Assembly (NCBI RefSeq): GCF_017526105.1
Contig: NZ_CP071839.1
Location: 4,332,001 to 4,396,000, forward strand
DNA: 64,000 bases
Direction of reading: 5' to 3'
DNA from: Streptomyces cyanogenus
Lineage (GTDB): Bacteria > Actinomycetota > Actinomycetes > Streptomycetales > Streptomycetaceae
Shown here: positions 42,252 through 50,598 of the stretch, one piece after another
Numbering within the stretch: position 1 is the stretch's first letter
Layout: each line of letters opens with the position of its first letter
Made by a program: the position numbers and the translations under genes
The notes under the pieces: generated by a model
What the model saw: only the letters and a program-made list of their open reading frames with translations
The model's database searches: none
Told to the model about the DNA's origin: nothing

Positions 42252-43214
42252 ATGGCCAAAAAGCGACCCCAGACGAAGGCCAAGCCGCAGCTGATCGACG
42301 GGGAGATCCCGGTTGTCGGCGCTCGCGAACCCTGCCCGTGCGGCAGCGGCCGGCGCTACAAGGCCTGCCACGGCCGGGCCGCCGCGCACGCCGCGACCGA
42401 GCTTGTGCAGCGCCCGTTCGAGGGACTGCCCGGCGAGTGCGACTGGGTGGCGCTGCGCGAACTGGTCCCGGCGGCGACCGCCGAGCTGACCCTGCGTGAG
42501 GGGCTGCCCGAGGGCGTCCCGTCGGTCACCCTGGCCACGGTGCTGCCGATGGCCTGGCCCGCGCTGCGCCGCGACGACGGCTCGGTCCTGCTCGGCCTGC
42601 AGAACGACACGGCGTCCGGCGACATCAGCCGCGACCTGGCCGACACGCTGCTGCGCGCCCTGGAGGCCGAGCCCGGCACCCCGGTGCAGGGCCGCCGCGC
42701 CCCCGCCGACGCTCCGCGGCTGCAGGACCTGCTCGACCCGGAGGGCGCCTTCGAGCCGGTCGTGCACAGCGGCTTCGAGTTCTGGGTGCCGGACGCGGAG
42801 AACGCCACCCCGGAGGTGACCGCCTCCCTGGAGCGGGCCAACGCCGCCGCCATCCCGACCGTGAAGCTGACCGGCGTGGACGCGGCCTACTGGTGCGAGA
42901 CCCCGGACAAGAACCACCTGCGCTGGGTCATGCCGCACCCGGAGGAGCAGCTTCTGGACGCCCTCGCGCGCCTGCACGCCGCGGGCCGCTCCAGCCTCGG
43001 CGAGGGCACCCGGCTCGTCGGCTCCTTCCGTGCTCACGGCCTCACCGTGCCCGTGTGGGACCTGCCGAGCGGGGTCGGCGCGGAGGACGTGGAGAAGCCG
43101 GCCGCCGAGTTCGCCGAGCGCCTCGCGGCGGCCCTCGCCGTCCAGGAGCCGCTCACCCCGGACGAGCGCCGGGCGCGCGGCGGGCTGACCAACCGGCAGG
43201 TCACGCTCAGCTGA
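42252..43214 (+). CDS. DUF5926 family protein with SEC-C zinc motif
   Basis: 320 residues from ATG 42252. The N-terminal SEC-C-like zinc motif is '[17 protein letters not shown]' (C-x-C-x8-C-H). The rest is a conserved actinobacterial domain ('[20 protein letters not shown]', '[16 protein letters not shown]', '[20 protein letters not shown]'). Function unknown; SEC-C motifs often bind SecB or the ribosome. A strong hairpin follows its stop. Confidence 0.9.
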   Translation: MAKKRPQTKAKPQLIDGEIPVVGAREPCPCGSGRRYKACHGRAAAHAATELVQRPFEGLPGECDWVALRELVPAATAELTLREGLPEGVPSVTLATVLPMAWPALRRDDGSVLLGLQNDTASGDISRDLADTLLRALEAEPGTPVQGRRAPADAPRLQDLLDPEGAFEPVVHSGFEFWVPDAENATPEVTASLERANAAAIPTVKLTGVDAAYWCETPDKNHLRWVMPHPEEQLLDALARLHAAGRSSLGEGTRLVGSFRAHGLTVPVWDLPSGVGAEDVEKPAAEFAERLAAALAVQEPLTPDERRARGGLTNRQVTLS

Positions 43215-43232
43215 CGTCCCCCGGGTGGGCGT

Positions 43233-43262
43233 GTCCCGGCTGACCGGCCGGTCAGCCGGGAC
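43233..43262 (+). terminator. terminator after the DUF5926 gene
   Basis: Perfect 30-bp palindrome, arms GTCCCGGCTGACCGG and complement with no spare loop, 19 bp after the stop. Confidence 0.85.
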
Positions 43263-43289
43263 AGGCGCGAGCGGCAGGTGACTCCTGTC

Positions 43290-43420
43290 ACAACTCACGC
43301 TTCGATCAGGGAAATCGGTGTCCGAATAGCCAACCCGGAATTTGCTAACCGCCGATCTCTTGTTACCGTTCCAGTAGCCCGGTTGCTGGTGCATCCCCCG
43401 TCGCCAGCAACCGGGCCTTT
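43290..43420 (+). ncRNA. candidate small RNA ending in a C-loop terminator hairpin
   Basis: After the DUF5926 terminator, about 130 bp of unusually AT-rich sequence for this genome ends in a 12-bp stem CCCGGTTGCTGG / CCAGCAACCGGG (43378-43415) with a 14-nt loop holding CCCCC, then CCTTT. Because the upstream gene already has a terminator and the next gene is on the opposite strand, this hairpin needs its own plus-strand transcript. I could not define a promoter, so the 5' end is a guess. Confidence 0.45.
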
Positions 43421-43472
43421 CCATGCCCGCGTCCGGCATCCGGCGCCGCCGCGACCGACTCCGCCGCCGCGC

Positions 43473-44033
43473 TCAGGAGTTGCTGCCCGAACGGAGCAGC
43501 AGCGCCCCGTCCGCGCCACGCTCGGCGAACTCGGTGACGGCCGAGTAGCCGCCCGGTCCGCCCCGGCTGCGCCGGCGCGGGGTCTCACAGGTGGCGGGCT
43601 CGTCGTCGGCGCCGGTGACGCAGTGCATCTGCACGCTCCGGCCGCCGGGGCCCATCAGGCTCAGCACGGAGTCCAGCGACTCGCCGGTGGCGTTGCGGTA
43701 GTAGGTGCGCGCCCAGGTTTCCTCGCCCTGCGTCAGCACACAGGTCTGCGCCTCGATGCCGTCGGGCGACGTCAGGTCGGGGCCGCAGCGGGCGGCGGTG
43801 GCGAGTCCCAGGCCGAGCGTGAAGGGGGAGCTCCGCGCGGTGCCCGGGCGGGCCCCGGCGTCACCGCGGGAAGCGGCCGGTGCGGCGGCCCGGCGGGCGT
43901 CGCCCACCTGCCCGGCGGAGGCCATGGTCAGCGGCAGCGCGACCACGGCCGCCACGATGCCCACGAGGGTGAGCAGACGCAGGTGCCGGGGATCCCGCTG
44001 TGGGGCACTGTGGCCGCCGGGTTGTCGCAGCAT
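43473..44033 (-). CDS. membrane-anchored or secreted protein, unknown
   Basis: 186 residues. An N-terminal helix ('LLTLVGIVAAVVALPLTMAS') acts as signal or anchor, then a linker and a small extracytoplasmic domain with four Cys ('ATAARCGPDLTSPDGIEAQT', 'CVLTQGEETWARTYYRNATG', 'VQMHCVTGADDEPATCETP'). Two disulfides are plausible. I recognise no family. Confidence 0.72.
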   Translation of the reverse strand: MLRQPGGHSAPQRDPRHLRLLTLVGIVAAVVALPLTMASAGQVGDARRAAAPAASRGDAGARPGTARSSPFTLGLGLATAARCGPDLTSPDGIEAQTCVLTQGEETWARTYYRNATGESLDSVLSLMGPGGRSVQMHCVTGADDEPATCETPRRRSRGGPGGYSAVTEFAERGADGALLLRSGSNS

Positions 44034-44087
44034 ATGCGGAAGATAACGAGCGAGCGGGGCCCGCTCGTGCCGCCCGCGCCGACACCC

Positions 44088-44753
44088 CTACAACTCGGGT
44101 GCGCTCACACCCGTACGAGTGAGGGCGTCGACCACGGCGTCCACCACGGCCTCCACGTCGGGCACCCAGGGCGCGGCCGAGCCGGGCAGCGGAGCCCGCT
44201 CCCAGCGGACGGCGCCCTGGCCGGTCTCGGACGGGGGAAGCGCGAGATAGCCGCCCTCGCCGTGGAAGCGCAGGGAGCCGGGGACGAAGTCCTTGGCGTA
44301 CAGCAACTCGCCGAGCTGTTCCAGGGAGTACGGCTTCACGAGCAGCGACCAGCGCGTCGGCGCGGCGATCACCGGGCCGAGCCGCATGCCACGCCGGTCG
44401 AGCAGGGCGAGGGCGCGGGAGGCGGCGAGCGCCGGCAGGCTGACCGCGCAGGGCGCCCTGCCCCCGGTGGCCAGGATGATCGGGGCGCCCGGCCGGTTGG
44501 TCCACCACCAGCGCAGCATGCGCTCGTCGGTGGTGGCCGCGAGCAGGCCGGGGTCGAAGGGGTGCGCACCGGGCACCGTGCACTCCGGGTCGGGGCAGGC
44601 GCAGCGGGCCCGCCCTTGCGGGTCCGGCGCCACACCGGGAAGTACCGGCCACTGCCATTCCGTCGCGAAGGTCAGGGCCGCGCCGATCAGCTCAGGCCTC
44701 CCGCCGTTCCGCCTGGACAGAAGCCTGCGTCGCCTTCCGAGGATCTCGCGCAT
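44088..44753 (-). CDS. Prim-pol-like protein lacking catalytic acids
   Basis: 221 residues with the outline of the Streptomyces Prim-pol family: 'LTFATEWQWPVLPGVAPDPQ', zinc-like 'RCACPDPECTVPGAHP' and 'WWTNRPGAPIILATGG'. Where active members have D-x-D ('GVDLDT' in the protein at 31494), this one reads 'CAVSLPALAASRALALLDR', so it is probably not a polymerase. It may have become a structural or DNA-binding protein. A GC hairpin (CGAGCGGG/CCCGCTCG, 44051-44067) lies past its stop. Confidence 0.78.
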   Translation of the reverse strand: MREILGRRRRLLSRRNGGRPELIGAALTFATEWQWPVLPGVAPDPQGRARCACPDPECTVPGAHPFDPGLLAATTDERMLRWWWTNRPGAPIILATGGRAPCAVSLPALAASRALALLDRRGMRLGPVIAAPTRWSLLVKPYSLEQLGELLYAKDFVPGSLRFHGEGGYLALPPSETGQGAVRWERAPLPGSAAPWVPDVEAVVDAVVDALTRTGVSAPEL

Positions 44754-45221
44754 GAGCGCTCGTTCCTTTCCGTTGCACCGCTGGCAACACCGTGGGCCAC
44801 ATCACACCATGTGTCGATCACTTCACTGTGCGTACCTGTTGGCGCATCACACCCCTGCGCACGGCATGGGGAACCCCAAGGGGTCGAGCGTTGGCCGCGT
44901 CCGCGTTCATGGTGCGTCTATCAAAAGCACGGCTGCGGCGCGGGGGTGGCGAAGTCTGGCGTTTTGCCGTCGCGCGTATTTCTCTCCGCCTCCGCCACGG
45001 GAGGATGGGGCTCGGCCGTCGGTGGCTATGACGCCCGGGTCCGTCGCCAGGTTCCGGGTGGTCCCCAACCACCCCTGGCCTTCTCCGAGTACGTACCCAT
45101 CACGACCGCTGTGACGCTCCGTGGAGCAAGGCCAGTCGACCGCAATGGACCGATACCCGAGGCAGTTTTTAGCCAACTTGGCAGTAAGGCAAGGGGTTCG
45201 GGAGAAACCCTCTCCCGGCCC
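44754..45221. other. 468-bp intergenic region
   Basis: It contains the divergent promoters of the Prim-pol-like gene and the 43-codon ORF. Near the right end, CGGGAGA-aaccc-TCTCCCG (45199-45217) forms a hairpin just before ATG 45222. No other gene is supported. Confidence 0.5.
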
Positions 45222-45353
45222 ATGGACACCAGGAAACCTCGCAGGACAATGCTGGACATCCCCTCACGAGTGCGTGTACATGTGGAGACACTGCTAGCGG
45301 CGCAGAATGACATGGGGGTTTGCGATGCTTTTGAGCAATACGCACTGGTCTGA
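45222..45353 (+). CDS. 43-residue ORF in frame with, and just upstream of, the SpoIIE-like gene
   Basis: MDTRKPRRTMLDIPSRVRVH... ends '...MGVCDAFEQYALV' then TGA. It has real-protein composition (amphipathic helix, few Pro/Gly). It lies in the same frame as the SpoIIE-like start at 45366, with only one stop and 12 bases between. It is either a small protein coupled to the next gene, or the N-terminus of that protein cut off by a nonsense change. ATG 45249 ('MLDIPSRV') is an alternative start. Confidence 0.55.
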   Translation: MDTRKPRRTMLDIPSRVRVHVETLLAAQNDMGVCDAFEQYALV

Positions 45354-45365
45354 AGGCCGGACGCC

Positions 45366-46733
45366 ATGAGCGCCCCGCACCCCTCGAAAGTGGCTGGAAT
45401 CGATCCCGCGGTCCCCACGCCCGCACACACTGCGCCCGCCTCCCCCGCCTCCGTCCCGGCCCCCCACGCACCCGCCCCCGGCGCCCTCCTCCAGGACCGG
45501 CTGGCCGGCTGGGTCTCCGACCTCACGACCCTCCACGAACTCACCGAGCGTCTCTCCCGCACCCACGCCCTCGACCCCGCCCTGCACGAGCTGCTGCGTG
45601 CCGGAGCCGCCCTGGTCGGCGCCCGCCGCGGCCTGGTCGTCCTGGAGCCCGCCGACGGCCTCGGCCCCCGCACCACCCTCGGCCTCGGCCTCGGCCGGGC
45701 CGACCTCGGCCACATCGAGACCGTCCCGCGCCGCGCCCTGCCGTACGACATCCGCGGCACCGCCGAGATCCTCCACCCCGACCTGTTCGCCGAGGACGGC
45801 CTGGACCCGCGCCACCGCGAGGTCGCCGCCCGCCTCGGCTACGCCGCCAGCTACGCCCTCCCGCTCGCCACCGAGTCCGCGGGCCGCCTCGGCGCCGTCG
45901 TCTGGCTCTACGACGAACCGGCCGAGCCGCACGCACGCCGGCGCCACCTCGCCGGGCTGTACGTCCGGCACGCCACCGAGCACCTGGCCCGGCTGCTGGA
46001 GGTGGCACGCACGCGCGCGTGCATGGCGACCCTCACCGAGGAACTGCTGCCCTCCCGGCTGCCCCGGGTGGCCGGCGTCCAGCTCGCCGCCCGGCACCGC
46101 ACCGGCCCGCGCGGCGGCGGCGACTGGTACGACGCCCTGCCGCTGCCGGACGCCGCGCTCGGCCTGACCGTCGGCTCGGTCACCGGTTCCGGGCCCAGCG
46201 CGGTGGCCGCCATGGGCCGGCTGCGCGCCTCCCTGCGCGCGTACGCCGTCATGGAGGGCGAGGACCCGGTCGCCGTCCTGTCCGACCTGGAACTGCTGTT
46301 GCGGCTGACCGAGCCCGCCCGCTCCGCCACCGCCCTGTTCGCCTACTGCGAGCCCGCCCTGCGCAAGGTCACGCTGGCCGGTGCCGGGCACAGTCCGCCG
46401 CTGCTGATCGGTGAGCGGCGCACCCAGTTCGCCGAGACCTCCGTCTCCGCCCCGCTCGGCATGCTCGCCTGCTGGGAGGCGCCGAGCGTGGAGATCCAGG
46501 CGGAGGCCGGAGAGACGGTTCTGCTCTACACCGACGGGCTGCTGCACCGTACCGGCGACCCGATGGACCGCGCCTTCGCCCGGCTGCACGCCGCCGCCGC
46601 GGGCGTCCCGCGCGCGGTGCGGCACGATCCGGGCGCCGTCGCCGACCACGTCCTGCGCGCGGTCCTGCCGGACGGCCTGGACGCCGCCGACAGCGAGGAG
46701 GACGTGGTCCTGCTCGCGGCCCGCTTCGACTGA
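45366..46733 (+). CDS. GAF-SpoIIE-like protein with altered PP2C metal site
   Basis: 455 residues. Pro/Ala-rich N-terminus; GAF-like domain about 45-215 ('LSRTHALDPALHELLRAGAA', 'RLGYAASYALPLATE'); PP2C_SIG domain about 235-455. The first metal motif is intact ('GGGDWYDALPLPD'), but the second, normally GDVxGHG, reads 'VGSVTGSGPSA', losing the Asp. 'VLLYTDGLLHR' and the terminal 'DVVLLAARF' remain. It may be a pseudophosphatase that binds STAS partners without turnover. Homologous to the phosphatase at 33501, which keeps all acids. Confidence 0.85.
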   Translation: MSAPHPSKVAGIDPAVPTPAHTAPASPASVPAPHAPAPGALLQDRLAGWVSDLTTLHELTERLSRTHALDPALHELLRAGAALVGARRGLVVLEPADGLGPRTTLGLGLGRADLGHIETVPRRALPYDIRGTAEILHPDLFAEDGLDPRHREVAARLGYAASYALPLATESAGRLGAVVWLYDEPAEPHARRRHLAGLYVRHATEHLARLLEVARTRACMATLTEELLPSRLPRVAGVQLAARHRTGPRGGGDWYDALPLPDAALGLTVGSVTGSGPSAVAAMGRLRASLRAYAVMEGEDPVAVLSDLELLLRLTEPARSATALFAYCEPALRKVTLAGAGHSPPLLIGERRTQFAETSVSAPLGMLACWEAPSVEIQAEAGETVLLYTDGLLHRTGDPMDRAFARLHAAAAGVPRAVRHDPGAVADHVLRAVLPDGLDAADSEEDVVLLAARFD

Positions 46734-46886
46734 GCGGCCCGGGCGGTCGGCATGACCGGGCATAACAGGTCATCCGGCCCCGCCCGCTCCTGGTACGACC
46801 GTACGATGATGGAGGTCCCCGCTCGGCCACAAGCAGGAGCGTCGCGGGCCCCCGGGGGAGATCAATGGCGTATCGAGGAGGATCAC

Positions 46887-48371
46887 GTGTCCGACGAGCT
46901 CAACCCGGCTGTGCCCGACTCCGCTACCGCGGAGGGCCCGGAGACCGAGGCCGAGGAGACCGTCAAGCAGCGGAAGAACGGCCTGTACCCGGGCGTCTCC
47001 GACGAGCTGGCCGAGAACATGAAGTCCGGCTGGGCCGACACCGAGCTGCGTGACCTGGAGCCGATCCCGCAGGCCGCCGAGACCGCGCGCCGCCGCGCCG
47101 CGCTCTCCGCCCGCTTCCCGGGCGAGCGCCTGGTGATCCCGGCGGGCAACCTGAAGACCCGCTCGAACGACACCGAGTACCCCTTCCGCGCCTCCGTCGA
47201 GTACGCCTACCTCACCGGCAACCAGACCGAGGACGGTGTCCTGGTCCTGGAGCCCGAGGACGGCGGCCACCAGGCGACGATCTACCTCCTGCCCCGCTCG
47301 AACCGCGAGAACGGCGAGTTCTGGCTCTCCGGCCAGGGCGAACTGTGGGTCGGCCGCCGGCACTCCCTCGCCGAGTCCGAGGCGCTGTACGGCATCCCGG
47401 CCGCCGACGTGCGCGAACTGCCCGACAAGCTCCGCGAGGCCACCGGCCCGGTCCGCGTGGTGCGCGGCTACGACGCCGGCATCGAGGCGGCCCTGACCGA
47501 CAAGGTCACCGCCGAGCGCGACGAGGAGCTGCGCGTCTTCCTCTCCGAGGCCCGCCTGGTCAAGGACGAGTTCGAGATCGGCGAGCTGCAGAAGGCGGTC
47601 GACTCGACCGTCCGCGGCTTCGAGGACGTCGTCAGGGTCCTCGACAAGGCCGAGGCGACGAGCGAGCGCTACATCGAGGGCACGTTCTTCCTCCGCGCGC
47701 GCGTGGAGGGCAACGACGTCGGCTACGGCTCCATCTGCGCGGCCGGCCCGCACGCCTGCACCCTGCACTGGGTCCGCAACGACGGCCCGGTCCGCTCCGG
47801 CGACCTGCTGCTGCTCGACGCGGGCGTGGAGACCCACACCCTCTACACCGCGGACGTCACGCGCACGCTGCCCGTCAACGGCACGTACAGCGAGATCCAG
47901 AAGAAGATCTACGACGCCGTGTACGACGCCCAGGAGGCCGGCATCGCGGCCGTGCAGCCGGGCGCCAAGTACCGCGACTTCCACGACGCCGCGCAGCGCG
48001 TGCTGGCCGAGAGGCTCGTCGAGTGGGGCCTGGTCGAGGGCCCGGTCGAGCGGGTCCTGGAGCTGGGCCTGCAGCGCCGCTGGACCCTGCACGGCACCGG
48101 GCACATGCTCGGCATGGACGTCCACGACTGCGCCGCCGCGCGGACCGAGACGTACGTGGACGGCGTTCTGGAGCCGGGCATGGTGCTCACCGTCGAGCCG
48201 GGGCTGTACTTCCAGGCCGACGACCTGACCGTGCCGGAGGAGTACCGGGGCATCGGCGTCCGGATCGAGGACGACATCCTGGTGACGGAGGACGGCAACA
48301 GGAACCTGTCGGCCGGGCTGCCCCGGCGCTCCGACGAGGTCGAGGCGTGGATGGCCGCGCTGAAGGGCTGA
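46887..48371 (+). CDS. Xaa-Pro aminopeptidase (aminopeptidase P, M24B)
   Basis: 494 residues from GTG 46887 (SD GAGGAGG). Creatinase N-domain, then the pita-bread metallopeptidase with all five metal ligands visible: Asp in 'LLLLDAGVETHTLY' and 'TADVTRTLPV', His in 'LHGTGHMLGMDVHD', Glu in 'LTVEPGLYF' and 'GVRIEDDILV'. It removes N-terminal residues preceding proline, using two Mn ions. Cytoplasmic, monocistronic. Confidence 0.95.
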   Translation: MSDELNPAVPDSATAEGPETEAEETVKQRKNGLYPGVSDELAENMKSGWADTELRDLEPIPQAAETARRRAALSARFPGERLVIPAGNLKTRSNDTEYPFRASVEYAYLTGNQTEDGVLVLEPEDGGHQATIYLLPRSNRENGEFWLSGQGELWVGRRHSLAESEALYGIPAADVRELPDKLREATGPVRVVRGYDAGIEAALTDKVTAERDEELRVFLSEARLVKDEFEIGELQKAVDSTVRGFEDVVRVLDKAEATSERYIEGTFFLRARVEGNDVGYGSICAAGPHACTLHWVRNDGPVRSGDLLLLDAGVETHTLYTADVTRTLPVNGTYSEIQKKIYDAVYDAQEAGIAAVQPGAKYRDFHDAAQRVLAERLVEWGLVEGPVERVLELGLQRRWTLHGTGHMLGMDVHDCAAARTETYVDGVLEPGMVLTVEPGLYFQADDLTVPEEYRGIGVRIEDDILVTEDGNRNLSAGLPRRSDEVEAWMAALKG

Positions 48372-48519
48372 TTTGCGTTTGAATGGCCGGGTACCGGGAG
48401 GTGCCCGGCCATTTCGCGTGCGGGATTCGTCATGGCCGGTCGCGCCCGCGCGGCGGAGCCGCATATCGACACAGTCCCGCGCCCCTTCGGGGGCGCGTGC
48501 ACTGACGGGGGTGGGATAC

Positions 48520-49890
48520 GTGGACGACTTCTGGTCCGGGGTCGGTGTCGACCTGCATCTGGAACCGGACTCGGCGGACGGCCGCCGAGTGGGTCTCGAA
48601 CGGGCGCTCAGGAACGCCGTGCGCGACGGGCGGCTCGTCCCTGGTACCCGGCTGCCCGCCACCCGGCGGCTCGCGGCCGAGCTGGGGATCTCGCGGGGAA
48701 CCGCCAAGGCGGCGTACGACCAGCTGGTGGCCGAGGGGTATCTGACGGCCCGCCAGGGCTCCGGTACCCGGGTCGCCGAGCTGCCCGTCGTGGACGCCGA
48801 GGCGCCGCGGGCCCACGCACACGCGCAGGCGCCGCGTTTCGACCTGCGCCCGGGAAGCCCGGACGTCGGCGCGTTCCCGGCGGCGGCCTGGCTGCGCGCG
48901 CTGCGCCGGGCCATAGCGACGGCCCCGTCGCTGGCGTACGACTACGGCGATCCGCGCGGCCGGATCGAGCTGCGCACCGCGCTCTCCGGCTACCTGGGCC
49001 GGGCCCGCGGGGTGCTGGCACCGCCGGAGCGGATCGTCATCACCTCCGGGTACGTGCAGGGTCTCGCGCTGCTCACCCGCGTGCTGGGCGGTGCGGCCGT
49101 CGCCATGGAGGATCCGGGGCTGCCCTTCCACCGGCAGGTGGTGCGGCACAACGGCGGAACCGTCCTGCCTGTCCCGGTCGACTCGCGCGGGGTGCGCCCC
49201 GAGGAGCTGGGCGAGGCGGCGGCCGTGGTGGTCACGCCGGCCCACCAGTACCCGACCGGGGTGACCCTGCACCCCGAACGGCGCCGGGCGCTGACCGACT
49301 GGGCCCGCGCGCGGGGCGGGCTGATCGTCGAGGACGACTACGACGGTGAGTTCCGCTACGACCGGCAGCCGGTCGGCGCCCTCCAGGGCATGGCACCGGG
49401 CCAGGTCGTCTACCTGGGCACCGCCTCCAAGACGCTGGGTCCCGCGCTCCGTCTCGGCTGGATGGTGCTGCCTCCGCAACTGGTCGACGCGGTCGCCGAC
49501 GCCAAGCTGCACAGCGACCACCACACCGAGACCATCGGCCAGCTCGCCCTCGCCGAGCTGATCGAGAGCCACGCCTACGACCGCCATGTGCGCGCGTGCC
49601 GGCTGCGCTACCGGCGGCGCCGGGACCAGCTGCTGGACCGGCTGGGTGGGCGGCGGAGCGTGCGCGGGATCGCGGCCGGGCTGCACGCGCTGATCGAGGT
49701 GCCGGACGAGGCCGCGGCGCTGGCCCGGGCGGAGGCGGAGGGCCTGGCGCTGGGCATGCTCGGCGAGCACTGGCACACCCCGGGCCCCGGCCGGCCGCAG
49801 GGCCTGGTCGTCGGCTACGGCACGCCCCGGGAGCGGGTGTACCCGGAGGCCCTGGAGGCACTGGCGAGGGTGGTGGACCGCGCCGGCTGA
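48520..49890 (+). CDS. MocR/PdxR-type GntR regulator with aminotransferase domain
   Basis: About 456 residues. N-terminal GntR wHTH ('GLERALRNAVRDGRLVPGTR', 'LAAELGISRGTAKAAYDQLV'), linker, then a class I aminotransferase fold with 'TPAHQYPTGVTL', 'IVEDDYDGEFRYDR' and the PLP-binding Lys in 'YLGTASKTLGPALRLG'. MocR proteins use PLP as ligand to control vitamin B6 or amino-acid genes. GTG 48520 and GTG 48511 are both possible starts. No B6 gene is adjacent. Confidence 0.9.
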   Translation: MDDFWSGVGVDLHLEPDSADGRRVGLERALRNAVRDGRLVPGTRLPATRRLAAELGISRGTAKAAYDQLVAEGYLTARQGSGTRVAELPVVDAEAPRAHAHAQAPRFDLRPGSPDVGAFPAAAWLRALRRAIATAPSLAYDYGDPRGRIELRTALSGYLGRARGVLAPPERIVITSGYVQGLALLTRVLGGAAVAMEDPGLPFHRQVVRHNGGTVLPVPVDSRGVRPEELGEAAAVVVTPAHQYPTGVTLHPERRRALTDWARARGGLIVEDDYDGEFRYDRQPVGALQGMAPGQVVYLGTASKTLGPALRLGWMVLPPQLVDAVADAKLHSDHHTETIGQLALAELIESHAYDRHVRACRLRYRRRRDQLLDRLGGRRSVRGIAAGLHALIEVPDEAAALARAEAEGLALGMLGEHWHTPGPGRPQGLVVGYGTPRERVYPEALEALARVVDRAG

Positions 49891-49928
49891 AGCGGCCGTA
49901 CCGGCCCAGCGGGGGACGCCGGCCCGGG

Positions 49929-49972
49929 CGGTCACGCCGTGAGCAGCGAGCGGTCACGCCGTGAGCAGCGAG
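49929..49972. repeat. 22-bp exact tandem duplication at the HATPase gene 3' end
   Basis: CGGTCACGCCGTGAGCAGCGAG occurs twice in a row. The HATPase stop codon (49954-49956) falls in one copy; the other lies outside the gene. A recent slippage event. Confidence 0.9.
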
Positions 49973-50397
49973 GGATCCTTCTTCCACTTGAGGATCTTGT
50001 CGAAGCTGACCACCGTCCCGCACCGGCCGGGCCGGGCCCCGATGTGGACGTGGTCGGCGAGTTCGCGGATCAGACAGAGGCCACGGCCGTGCTCGACGTC
50101 CGGGCGGGCGGGCCGGGGGTCCGGGGGGCGCGCGAAACCGGGACCGGAGTCGGCCACTTCGATGCGGCACTTCTCGCCGTCGAGGTAGGCGGTCACCCGG
50201 TATGCCTCCGAGGCGCCGGGCGTCGCGTCCCCGCCGTGCTCGACGGCGTTCGCGCAGGCCTCGCTCAGGGCGACGGACAGGTCGTAGCACACGTCCGGGT
50301 CGACGCCCGCGGTCTCCATCGTGCCGAGCAGCAGCCGCCGGGCGAGCGGCACGCTGGCGGCCTCGCGCCGCAGATGGAGTGACCACCAGATGCTCAT
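49954..50397 (-). CDS. HATPase_c anti-sigma-type kinase
   Basis: 147 residues, the minimal RsbW-like size. N box 'LSVALSEACANAVEHGG', G1 'EVADSGPGFARP', G2 'EHGRGLCLIRELADHV'. It probably binds or phosphorylates a STAS protein or sequesters a sigma factor. Its C-terminus ends within a 22-bp tandem duplication. Two SpoIIE-type genes and one STAS gene lie within 20 kb but not adjacent. Confidence 0.9.
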   Translation of the reverse strand: MSIWWSLHLRREAASVPLARRLLLGTMETAGVDPDVCYDLSVALSEACANAVEHGGDATPGASEAYRVTAYLDGEKCRIEVADSGPGFARPPDPRPARPDVEHGRGLCLIRELADHVHIGARPGRCGTVVSFDKILKWKKDPSLLTA

Positions 50398-50598
50398 GCT
50401 CCAGCCTCCCGGCCGCGGCTCGACATACGGTTACGTATTGCCGCCCGTAGGCACCCATAAGCACTCCGTCTGCGTGAGTCCGCCCATACGGCCGACGCGG
50501 CGGGGGGAGGAATCGGTGTATGTGGGACGCCGTGGCAGGGCCGGCTCGGGCGCCCTGCCGTAGGCGCCGGGTAAGGGCAGTGCGATGATGAGGCCGCC

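Noticed and set aside
43290-43420. Firm assignment as the known 6C RNA.
   Set aside because: Only one C-rich loop with five C; the 6C family has two hairpins with longer C runs. Left as an unnamed candidate.
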